A stretch of DNA of 64,000 nt from assembly GCA_026315105.1 (NCBI GenBank), contig CM048744.1:930123503-930187502 (forward strand), in the 5' to 3' direction. The first letter of the stretch is position 1. Each line of letters starts with the position of its first letter. Under the pieces are notes generated by a model. The model had not been told where the DNA came from. It was given only the letters and a program-made list of their open reading frames with translations, and ran no database searches. Source of the DNA: Locusta migratoria. Its lineage: Eukaryota > Arthropoda > Insecta > Orthoptera > Acrididae. Positions 10,243-21,419 of this stretch are shown one piece after another. The position numbers and the translations under genes were made by a program.

Positions 10243-10304
10243 ACATAACAGCGGTTACGAACAGATACTATATTCGAATCTCGGTACCCCTGTATAACTT
10301 TGAC

Positions 10305-10385
10305 CCCACACACTTCACTCTAAGGCTAAGTTGACGATTCCTTGATGCCTCATAATGGGTTCCACCAACCTATCCCTTCTCTTTT
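10305..10385 (-). mobile_element. RTE-type LINE 3' fragment
   Basis: The string around TCCTTGATGCCTCATAATGGG and CCAACCTATCCCTTCTC parallels the RTE copies at 14640-14710 and 52930-53000, where it encodes the C-terminal KRRDRLVGHILRHQGIVN region on the minus strand. Only about 80 bp survive. Confidence 0.6.
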
Positions 10386-11668
10386 ATAGGGAGATGTACA
10401 GTTTAACGTGAGTTGGGATCACTGTACGACTCGTGATGCAGTGGAAATTCGAGCTGACGCAAGGCGACTGGCAATTAACATTGGATAGCCGTGTGGTTAG
10501 GTAGGCAAGGAGGGAAGAATGGTACCGTAACAGAGCAGCGTTCACTGGCGTGCGGGAAAAGAGGCATATTCTAGTGCATATACATCCACTGCGCCAGCTA
10601 AAGGTGGCCCTGGACAATTCGAAGGCGAGGATTTGGAAAGAGTACGGGTCACAGGATGCAAGTCCTCATCATTGTGTCAATGAGGCGGGGATAGGACATT
10701 GGATGGCCATTGTGGAAGAATGTACTAAGGGGAGTGCGAAGGGAGAGTAGCAGCAATGTTTGACTCAACTTTCGGCAGACGAGTAACAGCTTGTATGTTT
10801 GCAAAGAAGCTGAAGAAACTGGGCCCCCATTACTTTGTCATAGATGTTCACAGAATGAAAATCACGTGTGTATGTAGCCATTAAAAGTGGTAAAGGGAAG
10901 TAGGTACTTTCATATCTATAACTATGCTGTTACCTTCTCTATAATGCATCGAAATGTCCAATAATAATATCCGAACCTCTAAAATTCAAGTGCTACCAAC
11001 TTCTGAGTTGTGTACCGATCAGGTGCTACTAAATGACACACTAAACAAACAACGTTTCGTGAAAAAGCATTTTAGGGACATTTATGTTTAAATGGTTCAT
11101 TTGCAGTAACACACTCAAAACGGAAAACTATAATAGCACAATTGCTAGGCCGATGATGTCAGCAGTGGAAACCAAAACGTCTAGTTACAAAGTCTGTAAA
11201 TAAAGTTGTTTATTCGCTTAGTTATTTCCCTTACATTTCTGTAAAAGTAACGTTTTGGACACTTGCCAACATTAACCTTAATTTAAAGTAAGTTCCTAAT
11301 TTTTAAATTGTTTATTTTGAATAGCTATGACGATAGAAAGAAAAAATAGACAGAGAGAGGGAAAAAAACATGGTCAGAAACAGAAGGGAGGAGGGCACTG
11401 CAGGCACAAGAAAGAGACGGAGGATATCGACAGCGGGAGATCAGTGGGTGTAAATGAACAGAATGTAGCAAACAATGTTTTCTTTCTCAAATCTAAATAT
11501 TGAAACACTTTGACCATTTCGGTCAGTAATTGTAAACGGGAAATGAAAATTTCAAGGCGGACTCTTTCAAACGCTCGATCTCTTGCGTGAATCCAGTATA
11601 GGCTGCGAGCAAGAGGAATCAATGGGAAGGGGGCTAGAAGTTGAGAATTTTGGTTGGAAGGGAAGCGT
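10386..11668. other. Intronic DNA, nothing firm
   Basis: Open frames at 10384-10617 (minus) and 10550-10750 (plus) overlap each other and match nothing I know. Near 11150 the string GGCCGATGATGTCAGCAGTGG followed by AAACCAAAACG weakly resembles a decayed PLE hammerhead region. I do not call it. Confidence 0.35.
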
Positions 11669-11743
11669 GCACGGATAGCTTAATTGGTTAAGGCGACCGC
11701 TGGCCCGAAGCGGGAAATCCGGGTTCGAATCCTGGTCCAGTAC
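11669..11743 (+). repeat. tRNA-like sequence (probable SINE head)
   Basis: It has an A box (TAGCTTAATTGGTTAAGG) and a perfect B box (GGTTCGAATCC), and the arms fold as a tRNA. The anticodon loop would be GGCCCGA (CCC) without the universal U33, and the acceptor stem pairs imperfectly. I read it as a SINE head or tRNA pseudogene, not a functional tRNA-Gly gene. Confidence 0.6.
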
Positions 11744-12484
11744 AAATTTTCAACTTTCTCGTTGAATTTCTTTCACGGTGGAAATGTTTAAATATTTCGT
11801 AAATTTAAGGTCGTTACTGTCACTTAATGGGGTCTGTTCTTTCGGACACGTTCGAAAAGAACAGACACTATACCAGTAATTATTTTTCTGTGGAGCAAGG
11901 AGCAATTACGTGTTGCATGCTCCAGAGTCGGTGTATCGCCTGATCTATATGTTCATGAACAAAAAGAACAAATAAACAAAATGAGGTAATCCACTGGCTT
12001 TAAAATAAATGATTTTCTGAGAAAACATCTTTCTAACTTTACTTTCATTCCAAATAGGCACAGCAATTCAAAACTGTTGACTGATTTGGCAGATTTATTT
12101 CCTCGATGCGTCCACATTGTTCACATGAACACTTTAATTCACTTTTCCATTCATTCCATTCTAGATAGGACCATAAGGAAGTGTGGCCGGATTTGCTAGT
12201 ACTGCAAAAATAAACCAAAATGAAATTATATCGTAAAATCTTAGAAGAGCCAGGCTCCTCTGGCTCTTAATCAAGTGCTTGTTCCGCCTATCATCATCCA
12301 CTTCGACCTTCTTTCTATTGGTATGATAGCCCTGTAAATCGTGTTTGCCATGAGTGTCGCACATTTGAGATTTATACCAGGAAGAGTCATACAAGCGTCT
12401 CCGAAACATTCTTTTTTGTAAACTTATTTAATTTCCCAGTATCCTACCAAGCAATCTAACGCCTTCTATACCTACTAACAGACT
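11744..12484. other. Intronic DNA, nothing recognised
   Basis: AT-rich sequence with one 82-codon minus-strand frame (12161-12409) that resembles no family. No repeat structure was seen. Confidence 0.35.
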
Positions 12485-13600
12485 CAAAACTGGCAAAAAC
12501 TGGAACTCTTTGGGATATCCAGAATCACGCACTAAAATAGGAAAGGTTGGGGAAATGCCAGCCGACTATATTATAACCGCATACTGCTTCAACAAGCCTT
12601 TCAATATAACAATTGGAAGTAGGGAGCAGTGGCAGAAAATAGTTCGACACCGTACGGGGGATATTGTCTGGTTCATTGACGGGTCGAAATCAGACCAAAG
12701 CGTTGGGGCCGGGGTACACGGGGTGCAGCCAAGATTGGAGGGTGTCATCTCTCTAGGGAAACTGGCCTCAGTATTCCAGGCCGAAATCACTGCCATCAGG
12801 CCGTGTGTGGAGGAGAATTTGCGCAGGTGCTACAAAGACCGTAGCATCTATATCTATTCAGGCAGCCAGGCAGCCCTGAGATCACTGGCAGCTCCTGCAA
12901 CAAGATCTAAAATTGTTGCAGAATGTCACAGGGTTCTGGTGGAGCTAGGGGAAAGCAATAGGGTAAACCTATTGTGGGTCTCTGGCCACTAGGGGATCAG
13001 TGGCAACGAACATGCCGACAGATTAACCACGATGGGGGCAGAGACTCCATTTATTGGACCGGAACCTGTCCTGACAATGACCAAGGCAATGATCAAATTG
13101 GAGCTACATAACTGGCTCAGAAGACAGCAAGTAGAATATTGGACCAAAGTCTATCAAGAAAAACATGGCAAGGTAATGATGCCAAAGCCATGTTTTAAAA
13201 GAAGCTCTGCAATCCTGGGCCTGAACAGGAGAGAGATTAGACTCATGGTTGGATTGCTGACAGGCCATGGGAATTTCAAAAAACACCTACATACAATGGG
13301 AATAACAGAAGAAGACCCTAAATGTAAGATCTGTGATGACGGTGATGAAACTGCATCACATCTAATCTTGAAATGCATTGCATTGGAGAGTAAAAGACAC
13401 AGAAAATTGGGGCAACCAGAAACGAAAAAATTGTGTCTAATAAAAAACTGGTAAAGGGACTCCTTGCACTGTTCAAGGGCATTGGTTGGCTTTACTAGAT
13501 ATACAGGAAGCGATACCGCACAATAATATTAGTTGCGGTGCGGGCAGTGGCGGGTTGGACCAAGACTGTTTTGGCTTCCCTGGGGAAATCAAACAATCAA
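12485..13600 (+). pseudogene. LINE 3' fragment with RNase H domain
   Basis: The protein begins with a degenerate RT end and continues into a non-LTR RNase H: first aspartate in VWFIDGSKSD, glutamate in FQAEITAI, a third site reading IYSGSQAAL where the family has D (Asp to Gly), and the final WVSGH-GISGNEHAD block. A TAG stop at 12990-12992 breaks the H-x-G junction. Downstream comes a zinc-knuckle-like CKICDDGDETASHLILKC. The 3' tail ends in a (CAAT)n-like run near 13590-13605. RNase H-bearing LINEs belong to the I/R1/LOA-type groups, so this differs from the RTE and Jockey/CR1 elements elsewhere. Confidence 0.75.
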
Positions 13601-13934
13601 TCAATACCAACGAATAAGCATATATGGTCATGCTCTTACATAATTCGACAAACTGCAACGTCTAGACATTTGTATCATTTGATTGAATTCATTATGAGCG
13701 ATGCTGTAGTTTCGTGAAGTGCTGAAAAGCCGCCTTGTTACAATTAATATGGCTTTCAGATCATTAATGCGCAACTTGAGCTGAAAGGCTCCCAACAAAC
13801 TCCCCTGGAGCACACACACACTTCTACATCTGTCGACAACTCTCCATCCGAAATAACACTGAGTTCTCCCGATCACAGATTGTTCATGTGATAAGGGAAA
13901 CGGTTGCGTAACTGTTCTCCACACGCAGATTATA

Positions 13935-14450
13935 TCTACTCTTTCTGTCAGAGAGTGGTCCTACGGTGTGTCGAAGGGTACTTTGTCTACCACTGTCATG
14001 TCCTCCCCTACCTGTTCCACTCGCGTATGTTTTTTGGAAGACACGACTGCTGGTAAGCCTCAGTGTGGTCTCTGATCTCTCTTAATTTTATCCTCGTGGG
14101 CTTTTCGCAAGATATAGCCAGGAGGAAGTAAGATTTTGGACGACTCTTCTAGAAACGTACACTCTCAGAACTTTGACAGTAGCTCACACCACGATACAGA
14201 ACACCTACATTGCAGTCTGCCTCTGAAGTTCGTAGACCATCTCCGTGACGCTTTCATCCTTGCGAAATAAATTTTAAACGATTCGTTCTGCTTTCCGATG
14301 CATCAATGTAGCTCCTTTGTCATTCTCATCTGGTACAGATCCCACACTGATGAGCAATACTCAACTATTGGTCCAACAAACGAATATTTTGGACGCTAAT
14401 TCGTTAGTTGATGGACTACAAGTATTCTTGCAATAAATCTCAGTGTGCCA
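13935..14450 (-). mobile_element. Jockey/CR1-type LINE, 3' part (interrupted)
   Basis: This matches the 3' region of the element at 4561-4900 in order (3' UTR with TACCACT and CTGTTCCACTC, then the ORF2 end), with strong drift. It continues beyond the nested RTE insertion at 15757. Together 13935-16850 looks like one old copy split by one LINE and two SINEs. Confidence 0.65.
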
Positions 14451-14462
14451 TCTCCCTTACTT

Positions 14463-15744
14463 GTTGTTGTTGTGGTCTTCAGTCCGGAGACTGGTTTGAT
14501 GCAGCTCTCCACAATACCCTATCCTGAGCAAGCCATTCCAACTCCACATAACAACGGTAACCTACATCTGTCTGAATCTGATTACTGTTTCCATTTCTTG
14601 GTCTTCCTCTTCGGTTTTTATCCCACACACTTGCTTCCAAAGCTAAATTCACAATTCCTTGATGTCTAAGGATGTGTCCTACCAATCGATCCCTTCTTTT
14701 AGTCAAGGCATGCCAAAAATTCTTTTTCTCCCCAATTCTGTTCAGTACCTCTTCATTAGTTACGCGATCCACCCACCTAATCTTCAGCATTCATCTGTAG
14801 CACCACATTTCAAAAGCCTCTATCCTCTTCCTGTCCCCACTGTTTATCGTCCATGTTTCACTCCCAAACAAGGCAACACTCCACACAATTGCCTTGAGAA
14901 AGGACTTCCTTAGGCTTAAATCAATATTCGATGTTAACAAATTTCTCTTTTTCAAGAACGCTTTTCTACCCATTGCCATTTTGCATTTTATATCCTCTGT
15001 ACTGCGACCATCATTTGTTATTTTACTGCCCAAGTAACAAAACTCATCTACCTCCTTTATTGCTTCGTTACCTAATCTAATTCTTTCAGGATAATCTGAT
15101 TTTCTTAGACTGCACTCCATTACCCTAGTTTTGCTCTTGTTAATGTTCATCTTATATGCACCTTTCAGCTCACTGTCCATTCCGTTCAACTGCTCTTCCG
15201 AGTCCTTTGCTGTCTCTGGCAGAATTACTATGTCGTCGGCAAAACGCAATGTTTTTATTCTACACCCTCAATTTTATTTTCTTCTCCAAATTTCTCCTTG
15301 CTTTCCTTTATTGCTTGCTCAATGTATAAATTGAATAACACTGGAGAAAGGCTATAACCCTGTATTACTCACTTCCCAACCACTGTATCCCTTTCATGCC
15401 CTTCAACTCTGACAACCGCTGTCTGGTTTTTGTACAAGTTGTAAATAACCTTACACTCCTTATATTTTACTCCTGCTTGCTTCAGAACTTGAAAGAGTTT
15501 ATTCCAATAAACATTGTCAAAAGCTTTCTCCAAATCTACAAAAGCTAGAAATGTAGGTTTGCCTTAAATCTATCTTCTAGGATAACCCGTAAAGTGAGTA
15601 TTGCCTCCCGTGTTCCTACATTTCTCCTGAACCCAAACTGATCTCCGAGGTCGGCTTCTACCAGCTTTTCCATCCTTCTGTAAATAATTCTAGTTAACTC
15701 CCTTACTTACGAAAGTTGAACGAGCACATAAAATTAATCGTAAG
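14463..15744 (-). mobile_element. RTE-type LINE, 5'-truncated, nested in another LINE
   Basis: The 3' end is at 14463, in a short TTG repeat. The 5' end lies in scrambled flank-derived DNA near 15697-15744. The target duplication TCTCCCTTACTT is at 14451-14462 and 15745-15756. The encoded protein, including parts outside the longest frames, covers the RT from GDQFGFR (near 15640) through KAFDNVYWNKLF (near 15520) and RFADDIVIL to the C-terminus. Confidence 0.85.
14479..15249 (-). pseudogene. RTE RT C-terminal half
   Basis: Two adjoining frames on the minus strand (15249-14791 and 14790-14479) encode MRFADDIVILPETAKD (catalytic F-A-D-D), NINKSKTRVME, a thumb region and the RTE-specific tail WVDRVTNEEVLNRIGEK, KRRDRLVGHILRHQG and RVLWRAASNQSPD. 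A TAG stop sits between CYR and MLK where an intact relative (25504-26409) has an arginine codon. Upstream of 15249 there are further stops. The protein is non-functional. Confidence 0.85.
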
Positions 15745-15785
15745 TCTCCCTTACTTACGATTAATTTTATGCGCTTGTTCCCCTT
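15697..15785. repeat. Direct plus inverted copies of target flank at LINE 5' junction
   Basis: CTCCCTTACTTACGA occurs at 15697-15711 and again at 15746-15760. The DNA between them (about 15708-15744, ending CATAAAATTAATCGTAAG) is an inverted, slightly diverged copy of the flank at 15755-15785 (CTTACGATTAATTTTATG). It can form a stem of about 30 bp. Confidence 0.8.
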
Positions 15786-16097
15786 CAAATTACTCCGTAT
15801 GAGTACTCCGACACATTTTGTGGAATTACCGTTTTTAACTATTATTCTTCAATTGAGTAATCATATAATAAAGAACCTTTCCTTCTATATATTCGCAATA
15901 TGTTACACTTGTTTATATCCAGTGTCTATTGTCACTTTCTGCACCAAGCATCAATACAATGCAGATCCTGTAGCATTACGCTACAATTTTTCACCTCGAT
16001 ACATTACAGCATCATCCGCGAAAACTTTCATGTAATTTCCTGTTATCTAATAGGTGATTTATATATATTGCTAAAATATCCGTCCTGGTACACTGTC
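15757..16097 (-). mobile_element. Jockey/CR1-type LINE, RT palm part
   Basis: Minus-strand translation shows ILAIYINHLLDN (the family's L-F-IYINDL) followed by a decayed ADD region. This is the part deleted from the copy at 4561-6755. The reading frame has many stops. It is interrupted on the right by the SINE at 16098. Confidence 0.55.
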
Positions 16098-16295
16098 GCA
16101 AGGGAATAGCCGTGCGGATTTAGGCGACCTGCGGTGAGTGCCCGAACATTCTAAGGCGACTCGCTGCGGTTGCTCGCCGTCGGAGGTTAGAGTCCTCCCG
16201 TGGAATGGTGTTTGTGTTGTCATTATAAGCCACTTGAACTTAGTTTAAGTAGTTTGTAAGCCTAAGGGCTGATGACCAACATACTTATTTCCCTT
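16098..16295 (+). mobile_element. Degenerate SINE, family 2
   Basis: The head has drifted (GAATAGCCGTGCGG), with an extra stretch before CTCGCTGCGG. The B box reads GGTTAGAGTCC. The body keeps TTAGTTTAAGTAGTTTGTAAG and CTGATGACCA. No clear duplication survives. Confidence 0.7.
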
Positions 16296-16309
16296 ACTTA
16301 ATTTTGTTC

Positions 16310-16455
16310 TAGGTATTGCGTGACCGTTCCCGCCGGAAATTCGAGTCCTCCCTCGAGCATGAGTGTGTGTGTTGTCCTTAGGATAGGTTAGGTTGTAAGT
16401 CTAGATACCGATGACCACAAGAGTTTGGTCCCATAGGCTTACAAACATTTGAACA
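16310..16455 (+). mobile_element. SINE family 2 fragment, head partly lost
   Basis: It starts at the B box half (AATTCGAGTCCTCCCT), then has (GT)n, TTGTCCTTAGG and the tail TTTGGTCCCATAGGCTTACAAACATTTGAACATT. It lies directly after the copy at 16098-16295. Confidence 0.75.
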
Positions 16456-16850
16456 TTCTCCTGTTACACTTCCAATGGGTATGTCAAACTACTTTGACGT
16501 CAGAAGACCTCTCCTCATTCAGAATGGCAGATTGTGATCTGTTCACTAGAAACTCTTCAATCCCGTATACAATTGGTATGATTTTTCGTCCTCTCATATT
16601 TCGTTCATCAGCCGCCAGTGCGGAACCGTATCAAACACGTTCCGATAGTCGAGGATCAAGACATCTATCTGGAAGTCTGTATCTACTGATTTCTGCGTCT
16701 CGTGGGCAAATAGAGCTAGTTGGGTTTCACGTGAACGCTCCTTTCAAAATCAAAGTTGATTCCTACAGACGACATTTGTTAGCTAGGATATATTGGATCA
16801 TAAAACATGTTACAAAATTCTATTAACGTTTCCCTAGTCACCTTATAAAG
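16456..16850 (-). mobile_element. Jockey/CR1-type LINE, RT fingers/palm part
   Basis: Minus-strand translation gives SCETQ-like then LALFAHETQKSVDTDFQIDVL and YRNVFDTVPH, which is RT motif A of the same family as 4561-6755. It lies immediately upstream, in element order, of the segment at 15757-16097. It is frameshifted and carries stops. Confidence 0.62.
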
Positions 16851-19800
16851 TCAATAATGTAACCGTGCCTAGACAGATATCAGAGTTTCTTCACTGTACA
16901 CCTCACGATGTTACTTGAACTTATGTCTACTTAGTATTTAACTAATCGTATGTAAATTTTGGAAATAAATGCAGTAGACCGTTGATTGTTACACCATTTA
17001 TACCTCATGTGAGCACGTTGCATGAGCCCTAGTATTGCGACATTGTACTAGTATAATACACTCCTACACGAAAGGAACAGCAGTTGTGTAGTGAAATCAG
17101 ATAATGTTGAAACTACTTGCTTTGTACGTTTGTACAGCTTCTGTCTCTCATTTTATGTGCATGTATCCAGCTTCTACATACACCCATGATTTTATATATA
17201 AACATGCCCTATTTAATAAGAAACGTTTCGTATCAACAGAGTTCCTGTTCGCAACTTCTGATACCTTTCTTTCGACCGACACGAAATGTATTTCGGTCAC
17301 ATGGATATTTTCCTTAGCGAAACCCATAAACTGACGCTTGAACGCTACATACGATACGTCTCATTACGAGTGGTCGATTAAACCCCTCGGCGTTGAGGTC
17401 GCGTGCTGAGGTCTCATACAGCGATATGCGCCTTTTTATATCAGACCGCTCCTGCATGTTAAGCACAAGACTACTAATTTGCGTTGCTACAAACCTGCAA
17501 CATGCTTATCAGAAACTGAGTACCCAGTCAGAACGTATTGCCACAAAATACAGAAGTCAGAAATAAAATAATAACTGTAAAAATTGAAACACAAGTAGGA
17601 ACAAAAGGCAACAAATAGCAATTCTCTGCACACAGTGGTTATAAGCCAAAACCATTAAATGAATTTAAAAATGTTTTATGAATAAATCCCTGCGCACACC
17701 AGAATACGTTTGTAAGCAACATTGAAAAACTATAAATACCTTTACTGAAATTATATATTACAGACAGAAAGAAAATGTAAATAAAACCATAAAGGCACGG
17801 GCGCATGATGCACAATTGAAACAATAATGCATTAGGTGCAGAATAATGAGCATATTCGTGTGTGTGTGTGTGGTGGGGAGTTCCTGTCCTAGGGACCGAT
17901 AACTTCAGCAGTTAGATCCCTTAGATTGTAAGACCACCGTTAATTGTAAAATTAATTCTATCTGAAAGGAGCCAGTTAGTATCACTTTAAACATATAACT
18001 CTGGCCGTAAAACCAGCTAAAGGATTCGCGTGAACTACTGACTACTTCCTGCAACAGAATCTTGTTCCCTGGCCCAGAATTTAGAACTGATTCAAAATTT
18101 ACTTTAGCAGCAGGAAGACAAACAGACGTTGTAGATCACGAGAAGTACACACAATCATTAATATACAAGCCACCCCGAACTAAACCATTTCATGAAGGTG
18201 GCTGTGAGAACATTTATGGCGCAACGGAATTAAAACATGATAATTTGCATCTGAGTTGCTCTCCGCACTGGTGAAAAACAACATTAAATATAAATGGAGG
18301 GTATTCATAAACTAATATATATAAGAAGGATAAAATTTCACTGACAATAATTTTTTAATTGAGTTCAAACATCAGCAAATGGGGGCACCAATTTTGTTAA
18401 ACAATAAAAACGCATCCCACATTTAAAATTAAGCTAAAGTAATCTGAACTGAACATCGTCGGGGTGGGGGATACAATCAACAAGTATTCAGCCACTCACA
18501 CGCGCGAAGCACAGCGAAACTCACCGAATTCAGCGTCCTGATACGAGGAAGAAGCAGGCGCCGCTATCGGAGGCGAAATTCAGCGAACCAGGATGTACAC
18601 ACAACACAAGAAAAATAAACTTCGTAGGCGTATCTGGTCTGTGAGCATGCAGAATTACTGAGACACACGGCACGTGTCTGCTACATTACATATTCGCACC
18701 CCACTCTAGGCGAAGTGCTTAAAGATCGCACTCATTTGAACAAAAATCAACGGAATCATAAATTACAAAGCAAGAACACACAACAGCAACGCACTGGTGT
18801 GAGAGCAGTGGCAAGAACTCAAGTGACTAGCTATAAACACTTGAAGTCAGAGTTCGGAGCCACGTGGTTCCGAAAATCAGTAAAAATACAAAAATTCAAT
18901 TTTCGAAAATTATGAAGAATAGCTACGGCATGCAACTCTTAGAAACGCGTAGGATATCATAAGGAAGCTAAAGAAATACAGTTAGAAGCGATTGGAAAGG
19001 TTTTACACGGATGGACGAAGTCCAGTCTTCAAAAATCAGAAAAGTGGAATAAATTCAAAGTCGGAGTAAATCAACTAAGAAATACGGCATGCAGACCCTA
19101 GAAATACGTACTATTTCATAAGCAAGCTAATAAAGGGGGTTGTACAAGGCTAGAAGAGAATTTACTGCGGGAATCTGAATGCAAAGTACAAGTTTGGAAA
19201 CGAAACAGCGATTTAAAATAGGCGGGGAGGAGATCGAGATGTACTAAAGGAATTCAGAAGGATACATGCAGAATTTCTTGCCTGAAGGGCATAGAAACTG
19301 ACACAGGAGTGGAAGGAGAAAACAGAAAAGAATATTTCACATGCACTACCCAGAATAAAAATATTCCCGCATATTAGTTGCATCCCACAAAGCTAGAAAG
19401 AAATTAAACCGAGTTTGTTCACCGCCATCTAGTCTCACAAAGGTTACGATTCTCAGCCCTTATTAAACCGAATTAATTACATATTCACTGCGCTTACCTA
19501 TGCAAAATCACCGAAATGAAATTGAATACACTTCCGTACATGATCGAAGAAACTTATTCCGAAAAATAAACCTAAGTTCTGAGGTTTAACTTAGACCAAC
19601 CAGACAACGAATCGCTACCATCTGAAGGGAGGAAAGAAAATCAGAACGTCTTACCAGGTCGAAGTGCAGCCACAGAGTGTCCAAGTCGGCCAGCCAGTCC
19701 CCACCACCACCTGAAATCGGTAAAAACCTAGGAAAACGAGGTGGTGAGGAGAGCTTAAGCCTGCGCGTCCTATCGAGGCTCGCTAACTGGGCATTGCCAA

Positions 19801-20300
19801 CCCAACTTGTAAACAAAGGGTGAAGGAACCTCTTTGGTAGCATCAAAAACAGAGGTTGGTAACGACTACCTATCGATAAGAAGGCAGAGAAACACTAGTA
19901 GCGAGCAGCCAGCAGCCGACAACGAACATTGTCATACATTCACTCAGACTTCCATGCTAGGAGATTCTCATACATGCACATACAGAATAAAGCAAGTACA
20001 CATTCTCACAGGGACAGTGGCATCACGGAGCAACCGTTCATCTTGCCACATTCATAGAAACAATGATAAATTATTAGCATAATAAAATCCCAGCAATATT
20101 ACAGAAAATAACATTTAAAAACATGAAATGAAATGCTATTCCTCATCCCTCCGAACGAAAGGGGTTCTCGTTTAGCAAAAAAGCCCGTCTAGTAACTTAG
20201 ATAAATTACAATGTCACAAACCTAGGGAAGACAGCAGACAACCGTCTTTCAAGGTTTACAATCATTTGAAAATTTAACAATAGAAGCACTTCTTACATTG
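16851..20300. other. Intronic DNA; one SINE-tail fragment
   Basis: AT-rich to mixed composition. A SINE-like tail (GGGACCGATAACTTCAGCAGTTAGATCCCTTAG) with (GT)n sits at about 17855-17942 on the plus strand. The open frames of 60-86 codons (17104-17334, 18062-18274, 18715-18915, 19586-19846) show no domain, splice context or codon signal that I can defend. Confidence 0.4.
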
Positions 20301-20309
20301 CGCTTGATA

Positions 20310-20640
20310 ATGAAGCAAGACTGACTTCATAGGATTTGTGGAACTAAGGAAAGCCTTAGACAATGTAATATGGTGCAAGACGTTCAAAATTCTCAGAAAA
20401 ATATGAGTGAGCTAGAGGGACGATACTGTACAAGAACCAAGGGGCAATAACAAGATTGCAAAATCAAGAACAAAAGAGTTCCGATTAAAGAGGATAGGAG
20501 GCAGGGATGCAGTCTTTCGCCACTACTGTTCAATATAAACATCGAAGAAGCAATGACCAATGATGGAAGGCCCAAGACTGGAAAAAATTCATGGTGAAAG
20601 AATAAGATTAGATTAACACATGTTCCATATATCATAAATA
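20310..20640 (+). pseudogene. RTE-like RT fragment
   Basis: The translation reads ELRKALDNVIWCKTFKILRKI (motif A, normally D-RKAFDNV-W) and then a degraded RQGCSLSPLLFNIYIEEAM block (near 20500) and KIHGERIRL. There are several stops and frame changes. It is related to, but distinct from, the RTE family at 14463 and 25467. Confidence 0.65.
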
Positions 20641-20699
20641 CGACATTTCGCAATGATGCGGAACGTATCAGTTTAATAAATGTTTACACATGACACTCA

Positions 20700-21240
20700 A
20701 CAACAAGTTTATTTCGGTGGTCACCTTCCGCAGCAAGTACCGAAATACTTCATTTTTGAAGGTGAAAAAAACAGGTGAAAAAGAAGAATGACTCAATTTT
20801 CCAGGAGCCTCTTTTTTCAAAAAAATCGATATATCTCACACAATACTGAGTATTTTTGATTTTTTCGAAAATGGTCTTTTTTATGTATTTCGTTCCATAC
20901 TTGTGGTAAATAGTAAGTTTGTAAACGTGTATGTTGTCCAGTTATAAGGAATCTAATTTTTAATTAATTTTAAGTGTTTTTTCGATATAACTCTAAACGT
21001 ACCAAATCAATCAATACATACAAAAAGCAATCAATAGGTTATCTTAAGGGCTACAACTTTCTAATTTAACAGTTTTCCATCGGAGTTATCGTTTTTTATT
21101 ATTTAATAAAAAACTGTTTTTTGGAACTTTGAGAATTTTTCCGGCAAATTTCGCTATCTAGGCTCGTGTTTCATAAAATAGAACCTCGATTTGAAATTTA
21201 ATTTCCTATACACTCATTTTTTTTTCGTTTTCAGCTAATA
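20700..21240. other. AT-rich DNA, nothing recognised
   Basis: Long T and A runs with no frame, tRNA box or terminal repeat that I recognise. Confidence 0.35.
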
Positions 21241-21259
21241 ATTTTTACAAATTTTACAT

Positions 21260-21402
21260 TACGCCGTGACGATGCTTGGACTATGCTGCGGCATCGTTGG
21301 TGTGGAGCACTTAAGCGAGGCCTACAAAGCCCGTCGTGGCAATGGGATGAGAGGAACGTGAAGTCGCAGCGCTAAGCGAATAATAATAATAATAATAATA
21401 AT
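21260..21402 (+). repeat. GC-rich block ending in (AAT)n
   Basis: A GC-rich block of about 115 bp (from ACGCCGTGACGATGC) lies in AT-rich DNA and ends in AATAATAATAATAATAATAAT (21381-21402). A simple-repeat tail after a compact block suggests a short retroposon. No tRNA boxes were found. Confidence 0.35.
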
Positions 21403-21419
21403 GCCTTTTTCTGTGTAGA

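Noticed and set aside
11669..11743. Functional tRNA-Gly (CCC)
   Set aside because: The loop lacks U33 and the acceptor stem is imperfect; more likely a SINE head or pseudogene.
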